From Haematococcus lacustris (lineage: Eukaryota > Chlorophyta > Chlorophyceae > Chlamydomonadales > Haematococcaceae): 64,000 nt of DNA. The stretch covers positions 6,201,431 through 6,265,430 of the forward strand of contig JASKMD010000004.1 of assembly GCA_030144725.1 (NCBI GenBank). Direction: 5' to 3'. Numbering within the stretch: position 1 is the stretch's first letter; each line of letters starts with the position of its first letter. Positions 56,941-64,000 of the stretch are shown here, piece by piece. A program made the position numbers and the translations under genes. The notes beneath the pieces are model-generated. The model saw only the letters and a program-made list of their open reading frames with translations. It searched no databases and was not told the DNA's origin.

Positions 56941-59900
56941 CTATCGCCCTGCACGTCTTCGCGCCCCGCTCTGTGTAGCTCCCACGGTTGCGGCAAGCGC
57001 GGGGTTGGCATGGTACAGCAGCGGCTGGCCTGAACTGTTCTTGGCAGCCTTGGCCGCCTGCTCCACCGCCGCTTGCTGTGGCGTCAACGAGGGTGCTGCA
57101 GCTGCCGGCGCGGCTGCAGCTTGTGTGGCTGAAGCGGCCTTTTGCATCTCCTGCATTTCCTCCATGGTGGGCATGCTCAGCAGCTTGCGCACCTCGGGCT
57201 GGCGCAGCAATGCGCCCTGCAATGGCAACATCGTTGTGGGAGGCGGGTGTTGTGAGGATGCTGGCCAGCTTCGTGGGCTAGGGGTGACATAAACTGAGCA
57301 GGACAAGGGTGATGTACATTGAGCAGGCCACGATGGACACAGCTGGTCGCTCCCCTGCGCCCTTTTGCTCTTCCGTACTCCATTGCCCTGCCCTGCCCTG
57401 CCCTGCCCTGTTTCTCGCCTTCACGGCAGAAGTAGCGACACACCTGGGCGATGCCAAATCCTGTGTTGGTGAGCCAGAGGATGGCTACGCCTGACGACAC
57501 GTAGGAGCCCATGGGCACGAACAGCAGGCTGCAGCCCATCATGAAGTACCTGGGGCAGGGCAGGGCAGCGCCAGGGGGCGGGAGGGGAGCAGGCGGGCTG
57601 GAGGAGGGCAGTCAATGTATGAGCAGCAGTGCAGGCCCCCGGCAATGTATTAATACACTAGTAAATATACTGTAGTGATATGCCTTGTTGGTGGTACGCT
57701 GATTTAGTGAAAACCCGAATCCCATGGTCAAACAATTGGTGATACAATTTGGTGACGAATTGATTTGGTGAACTCACTAGCAAGGCGTATCACTACATTA
57801 CTAATTCTTCATGTATTACTGTATATATGTACATGTGTGTGTATAAAAGATGAATTGCAGTGCCAGTAGTGGCAGCCGTGAGTATGGCACTGTGCAGGGC
57901 AGGGTGTGGAAAGGGGGGGTGCATGTGGTGCAGGGAGGGGAGTGGGTGAGGGGGTGTCAGGCTCACCTTGAACGGGGTCTCGCACCCTGCCATTGGGTGA
58001 GCCGGTGATGCCCCCTACTACACTGCCCTATACTGCCATATACATACACATACATAGATGTGTAGATATGCTACTGCACTACATTCAGCGCACCCTGGCA
58101 CTCAGCAGCCCATGGCCTGGCTACTGCTCCGCCTTCACCGCCAGATGTTTGCTGTCAGGCTGGCAAGCTGTCCTGGCTGCCACGGGGCACAGCACTCACT
58201 TCATGGTGCGGGGGCTGACCATGGCGGTGGGACTGGCCACAGTGCTGGTGCCGTCCACATTCATGCCCAGCTGGATTTGCGCCTGAAGCAGCCAAGCAGC
58301 AGCAACAGCATGTCAGGGGCGACCCCGACACTGGCACTGAGATGTAGCCTGAAACCAGCCAGGGCTAGGGAGTGGCAGGGTGGGCATGAACACAGCCATG
58401 TGCCAAGACACGGGTACTAAGGCTTGCAGCCAGGTATGGGTGCGAGGACTGCAGGCTTGCAGCCAGCCCCGTCCCGTCCAGCTGCAGCACCTTATACATT
58501 GAAGGCAGCAATATGGCTAGGCGCAGGGCCTGGGTTGACCCTGGGCCTCCCCCCGGCCCCAGCCCACCCCTCATGGTCGTCATCATCATCATCATCATCA
58601 TCATCGTCATCATTGCATGGTGTTTGGCATTCATGCGTTGCTGCAGCCTTGCTGTGGCGGCCTGCGCCCCCTCCCTCACAATGGTGATGGCAGAGCACAT
58701 GAGGGGCAGGCCCCAGTAGGGGTCAGGCAGCGTCAGGTCAGGGAACCACAGCACCCCGCCAGTGGCCAGCGAGGACGCCTGCAGCCAGGGGTCAGTGCAG
58801 GGGCTGGGCAGTGGCAGGGCAGCAGGACAGGGCAGAAGGACGGGGCTACCTCACACTGTGTGGTGGTAGGCGCAGGGCTACCTGCCACTACTGCTGCCTT
58901 GTACGACAGCACCAACAGCAACCACTGAGCTTCCCTGCTGGACCTTGCTCCCGCTCCCCCCTGTCCTGCCTGGCCTCACCTTGGACGCCATGAGGTTTCG
59001 CACACCATTGAAGATGGACAGGAACACAATGGCACTGCCGCCCATGGCGATGGGCATCATCTTGGCCTGCAGGGCAGCAGTAGGAGCTGAAGGAGGGTTA
59101 CATCGAGTTGGGCAGCGAGGTGGCAGAGGTGAGGTGAGGTGTCCTCCTGCGAGCACTCCTCGCCATCCCAGAGCCCCCCTTGTCAGTTGTTGAGCTGAGG
59201 TGAGCAGGCGGCGTGCAGCTAGCGCTAGAGCAGGCAGGGTGCAACCCGGGCCATGGCCGCAGGCTATGGCTGCAGGTGGGTGTAGTGAAGTGCGAGGGGG
59301 AGGAGAGGGTGAGAACGACCATGGCTTGCGCTGCTACTCCGTCAGGTTGGTAAGGAGTAGAAGGAGAGGGCGCAGGTTTAGGATTGGGGCAGCCACACAA
59401 TGCCTCCGAAGAGCAGTTGTTGGTGGAGTTGGCATACGAGAAGCCTAGGAGTGACACCTATGCGGGTAGACTAGGCCTCATGCGCCTGGGCGGTAAGACC
59501 GGGCCAAGCCTAATGCAGCACTAGCTGTGCGGGGAGGCTGGGTCTGACTACCACTAAGCAGACGGACTCAACCGTCTGACCCTAGCCCACCCTGACCCTT
59601 GTCGCTATCCCGGGGCCTAGGCATCTCACTGCGGCGGTGGTGGCGTGATGGGGGCGCGGCAGGGGGTAGGCGAGGAGGTGGGCTGAGTCAACCTCACTCA
59701 GCTGCTGCTCCCTACCTTGCTCCAGGGGCCCCCATGCTGGGCCTTGTGCTCGTTGTATGCTTGTTGCGCCGCCCGCAGCAGCTTCTGCTTCTCAGCTGGG
59801 TTGGTCTGCAGCAGGCAATTGCAGCACCAAGGGCCTCAGGGCCTCAGGGCCTCAGGGCCAGGTGGTGCACACCCCATGACTAGCAACAGACGACAGAGGT

Positions 59901-60925
59901 GGCAGCTTTGGCCTCCCCCTGCGGCAATAGCTCACCGCTGCTGCTGCTGCCTTCTGCATTTGCTGGACCGGCACCAGTTGGTGGCTGTACACCTGTGCAC
60001 AGGGGCAGGTAAGCAGCTCAGCTAGTCCAGCATGGAGACTGCGGGGCAATGCAGGCCAGGCAGGCAGAGGGTGCCTGCTAGGTACAGCAGGGGGGGGCAG
60101 AGGAGGTGCGGGCTGCACCCTGTCCTTCCCTGCTGAGCGTCCAGCCACTGCTGTCTCCGCCTCCCTGCCTCTGCCCAGCCTTACCACCGTGTTGGCGCTG
60201 CCCTTCTGCTGCATGACGGCAAACGGCACCGTGATGAGGCGGGTGAGCAGGTTCACTGCCGCAATGGCAGCCCACCTGGCCATAGCATGCAGCAACAAGC
60301 AACCGGGAGCACAAGCAACACACTTTGTAACCAGTGGGGCATGGCTTGAGTCCGGCTGCAGTGCACGTGGTCAGCGGCATGCTGGCCTAATGGCAGTGTG
60401 CCTGTGGATTGCATGATCTCAAAGCTGCTGTGTGAGGCATGACAGTGTTTATGGCCTGTGCCCCAGGCCTGTCGCCCAGGCACACGCTCACCACTGCAGG
60501 CCTAGCGAGTCATGCGCCCACTGAATTCCTTGCATGAACCAATACGTGTTGGGCCAGGCCGCTGCCTTGGCCATCGCGATGGCTGCTACATCCTCGGCAT
60601 TCAGTGCCTGCTGGATGGCTAGGATGGCCTCCATCGACGACTCCGGCAAGGGGAAGAAAGAGGCTGGTTCTTCCACTGGAACATCCGCTGCTGCTGCTAG
60701 AGATTTCTTGCTGCCTGGCCACCATGCCGCGAAGCTCGATGCGTGCCGAACTCCTCCAGCACTGAGCGAAGCTCTGCTGTCGGCGTAGAGGTTATGTCCG
60801 CTGAAGCTCGCCTCCGCCTCACTGAACACCACGGGCAGCGATGGGAAGTACAAAGCGGTGGGACCTGCTTCATGTACGACACGACCGACGGGCCGCGCTA
60901 GGAGTAGACATGCCCGACGCAGCAT
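56941..60925 (-). CDS. OXA1/YidC/Alb3-family membrane insertase, copy A
   Basis: Inserts membrane proteins, most likely in the mitochondrial inner membrane. Nine exons fit in phase: 60925-60492, 60275-60185, 59992-59936, 59805-59716, 59066-58980, 58778-58680, 58282-58200, 57549-57444, 57216-56941, giving 440 residues, typical for OXA1. The start MLRRACLLLARPVGR is chosen because it opens an Arg-rich, amphipathic presequence; an in-frame ATG lies 35 codons upstream. Family features: a first core helix with NLLTRLITVPFAV carrying the groove Arg, a charged hairpin loop, IVFLSIFNGVRNLM, TGGVLWFPDLTLPDPYWGLP, and the last helices with VPMGSYVSSGVAILWLTNT. The C-tail is Ala/Gln-rich with a likely coiled coil. 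TGGxxWFxDLTxxD resembles plant mitochondrial OXA1 more than plastid ALB3. A close paralogue lies 133 bp upstream. Confidence 0.87.
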
Positions 60926-61032
60926 ACTCCGATCCCCACCGGCACCCCTCCTCCTAAGTGCATGCGTGTGTGGCGTATCATGTGATAAATATGCGGGCAG
61001 TTGCCGCAAGGTCAGGGATGGCCATAGCAAGC

Positions 61033-61037
61033 TTACA
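61033..61037 (-). terminator. TGTAA polyadenylation motif of OXA1-like copy B
   Basis: TGTAA on the minus strand, about 22 bp after the stop at 61059. It is the canonical signal of chlamydomonad nuclear genes. Confidence 0.55.
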
Positions 61038-61058
61038 CTGGCAGTAACACATTGCCAA

Positions 61059-62314
61059 TCAGCTCTTCACACCTGGCACTCCTGGAGAAGGGGGGAGGCC
61101 TACAGTACCCGTCAACCCTTGTTCTGCTCTAACCTGCTGCACTAATCTTTGCACTGTGATGCTGGGCTCCGTTGTTCCTGTGGCTGCTGCCACTGCTGCT
61201 GCCGCTGCTGCTGCCGCTGCTGCTGTTGGAGGCGCTGCCAATTCTTCACTTGGGGCCTGGGAAGTGGGAGCTGCAGGAGGTGGGGGCGGCACAAAAGATA
61301 TGGGGTCTGCCGCAGCTGCTGCCTGCAACCGCTCCGATACCGCCGCGAGCTCTTGCAGGGAGGGCAGGCTGCAAGCTCTTCTGATAGCTCCGTTGCGCAG
61401 CGCTGTGCCAATGACGACTGAGAAGAAGGAGTTGGAAACCCACAGCAGCGCCACGCCGGAGGGGACCATTGCGCCGAAAGGCAGGAACAGCAGCGCCATT
61501 CCTCGAAACAAGTTCTTCACGAAAGCAGCCTGCCCGGCGCGTTCCGGCGTCACACTGTCGCCGGTGATGTTCATGCCCCACTGGATCATCGCGAGCGTCG
61601 TCAGAGTACAGAGCGCCGGCAGGCCATACATCGCGTCGCTTACGGTCAAGTCCGTGAACCATGCGATGCCGCCGGTCTTCAAGGACGGCGCCTGCACACG
61701 CATGAGCGCTGCCGTCACGCAGGCCAAACATGCACCGAAAGGGCCGTGATTGCAACGGCTGAGAGCGCATCGGCTTCGCAGCGATACCGCCGGTTGAGAG
61801 CTCACCCCGTTGACCATGAGATTGCTGACGCCGTTGAAAATGGAGATGAAGACGACGCCGTTAATGAGCAGAGTGCCAAACATGGTGCCCATGAGGCCAG
61901 GGATGGCGGCGCCATGCTGCAGGCGCACGCGGTCCGTCTCCTTCAACCAGGCTGAGTGCACCCGCATCTGCTCCTCTTTGTTGCTCTGCAGCACCACGTA
62001 TGCAGCAGTCACAGGCAGCTAGGCCATACACCTGCTCATGAGGTGAGGCTTCACAAGCGAGACTGCTGGCATGCAGTAGCCAGCTGGGGTGCAGTCACCT
62101 GGCTTGCGGAGCCCCAGGGAAGAGGTGGTGGGGCAGAGCTGGGGTAGAGCAGCTGGTACTCACCACTTTCACCATGGCCTCCTGGAGCTTCTTGACTGGC
62201 ATCAGTTCCAGGTTCAGCGTCTGCAGGCCAAAGGGGGTTGGGACGTGATGGCGAACAGGTAGGCAGGCGGGATGTGAGCAGGCATCTAGGTGTCAGGAGT
62301 GGGCAGATAGGGCA

Positions 62315-62371
<57 letters not shown>

Positions 62372-63758
62372 CTCTCATGCCATTACCCACTAAAACATGC
62401 CTCCTCAAGCACGGAACTCTTGCTAACTGGCCACCCCTGCTGCTCACCGCCATGCGTGCAGTGGCTCGCTGCGATGCCAGCATCACGGGGAAGGCCAGGA
62501 TGCGGGCGACAATGTTGACCAGCACAACCGATGCCCACCTGCACAGTGGCAGGGCAGCGTCAGCAGAGCAAGCTGGCATCCACCCAGCCACGAGTGGCAG
62601 CGGCGGTGCCCTGTCAGGCTGGGGTGTGGACCCCACACTGTGGAGCCATGGCCTAGTGTGACGCCATAGCTTGGTATGGCATCATGGCCTGGTATGAAGT
62701 CATGGCTCACTGTGACGCCATGTCCTGGTGCTGCTCACTGAGCCTGCCAAGGGTGTACAGCACCCGGGCAGTCAGGCCAGCCTAGCTGCTCAGCTCATGG
62801 CCAGGCGCTGCTGTCCACAGCCCTCACCCGAGCTGCTGTCCACAGCCCCCTCCCTCCCTAACCCCTGGCCAGGTCTTTCACTCCTGACGGTGGCCTGACC
62901 TCTGTGGTGTGGTGTGTGCAGGCAGCCGGAGCACGGCCTGGTGCGGCAGTGCAAGTTTTTGGGGACAGCCCAGCCTATAACAGTGGTCAGGCAGGAGGGA
63001 GAGGTAGGGCCAGGTAGAGGGTGTGCAGGCACCCCATGCTTTAGACCCAGAGAGCAGGCACACCACCTGCTGGGTCCCCAGAGGGCTCCACTGCCTGGCC
63101 CTCCGGCTCACTGCCTGGCCCTGTCCCTGCTGGTTGCTGCTCGCTGGCTGCTTAGCCATCCCACTGGCCTGCCTTACTACGCTGCAGGCTTCCAGCCCGA
63201 CTTTGGCTGTGGCTATTTGCAGTGCCAGGGACACAGCGCCCACCATGGCAGCCCCAGCTGCTCGTGGACGGCTTGGATGCCAGAGATGAAGGAAGCGGCT
63301 GTCCACAGGGAGTCATCCTTGGCAGCGTCCAGCGCCGCCACCTCCACCGCTTGGCATGCCTCCTCAAGAGTGTGCAAGGTCTCTGACGAGAAGAGGAGCT
63401 CGCCCTCTGGCATGGGGTCTGAGGTAAGGGGTGGAGGGGAAGACGGGGAGGGTGATGGGGTAGAGGTTTGGGGGTCTGTGAATTTATCATCAAGGACGAG
63501 TGGTGTCGGAACTGCTGGTGGTGCAGCAGGTGGCGCACGGCTCCACCATGCTAGGTGTCGGGCAGCACCCGCTGAAGCTGCAAATGGCGACCATGCTAGA
63601 GCCTGGTGCTGTCGAAGGCTACCGCCAACGGTACCGTTAGCGTTGGCATCGCCATAGCTCTGACTCGCAAAACTGGTGGCTGCAGCGGGCTGCGGCCCAG
63701 GATGAGCTCGCTGCAGGAGTCGGCCGCACGCCCTGAGCAGCTGCCGCCGCCCGCCCAT
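61059..63758 (-). CDS. OXA1/YidC/Alb3-family membrane insertase, copy B
   Basis: Paralogue of copy A. Five exons fit in phase: 63758-63244, 62538-62448, 62220-62164, 61985-61806, 61691-61059, giving 491 residues. The start MGGRRQLLRACGRLLQRA gives a mitochondrial-type presequence; another ATG ten codons upstream is possible. Family features: NIVARILAFPVML with the groove Arg, FISIFNGVSNLM, TGGIAWFTDLTVSDAMYGLP, IQWGMNITGD, LPFGAMVPSGVALLWVSNS. The C-tail has Pro and Ala runs. Exons 2 and 3 match copy A exactly in length (91 and 57 bp) and phase. Exon 4 equals exons 4 and 5 of copy A without the intron, and the last exon spans what copy A splits into four. Copy B lies head-to-tail upstream of copy A. 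Confidence 0.87.
62313..62370. repeat. GGCA tetranucleotide repeat in an intron
   Basis: About 14 GGCA units in the second intron of OXA1-like copy B. Confidence 0.9.
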
Positions 63759-64000
63759 TACACAGAGCACATGCTTGTGGCCGCACACACAAGCAGCGTC
63801 TCAAGGACATACATTTTCTCCAAACCGCCAAACAATGTGCGAAGTACAGTGATTGCCTTGCAGCTCCTGCGATGTAGGTGTTGCAGCTAGAAAAACTAGG
63901 CAGGTCTGCACTGTCAGCCTGCTTATCAACACAGCTGGCCTCCTCAGTTTGTGCTAAGGGTAGTGGCAGGGATGAGCTGTGCTACGATACAGAAGTCACA
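63759..64000. other. upstream region of OXA1-like copy B
   Basis: 242 bp to the window end, expected to include its promoter and 5' UTR. I see no motif I can name. Confidence 0.4.

Overview
The window looks like nuclear DNA of a green alga in the Chlamydomonadales, most likely a Haematococcus- or Dunaliella-like species. The telomere-type repeat is TTAGGG (not the TTTTAGGG of Chlamydomonas), the genes are GC-rich with many short GT-AG introns, microsatellites are abundant, and a TGTAA polyadenylation motif follows one gene. The genus is an inference; the eukaryotic, intron-bearing nature is seen directly. Exon limits were read by eye from splice signals, codon phase and protein-family fit.

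Region 1 (1-17311) is subtelomeric and telomeric. It has 12-bp minisatellites, inverted-repeat transposons (two complete), an interrupted reading frame, and a roughly 5-kb module repeated twice: X block, TTAGGG tract, Y block, W block, then a CAG/CTGC satellite. It ends in about 1.9 kb of TTAGGG whose G-rich strand runs toward a gap of exactly 500 N (17312-17811). That is the structure of a right-hand chromosome end, so the join across the gap is suspect.

Region 2 (17812-33235) is a three-level transposon nest on the minus strand. The outermost layer is a LINE-like ORF with RNase H, CCHC and PD-(D/E)xK-like parts. It is interrupted in frame by a Ty3/gypsy chromovirus with 237-bp LTRs (19337-32128, target duplication GTGTG). 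That element is itself split by a near-identical intact copy (22433-28825, duplication ATTTG). Gag and Pol share one frame separated by a single UAG.

Region 3 (33236-46600) is repeat-rich. It holds an unknown multicopy repeat family including a large inverted repeat centred near 36690, a TIR element of about 860 bp, two clusters of an 18-bp palindrome, long simple repeats and one tRNA-Leu(UAG) gene.

Region 4 (46600-64000) holds host genes, nearly all on the minus strand: possible exons of an unrecognised gene, a FetB/ALS3-type (UPF0014) membrane protein, a D-2-hydroxyacid dehydrogenase, and two tandem OXA1/YidC/Alb3-type insertases, probably mitochondrial. One short plus-strand ORF converges on the last pair. 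No shared pathway links these genes; the neighbourhood looks like ordinary gene-dense euchromatin.
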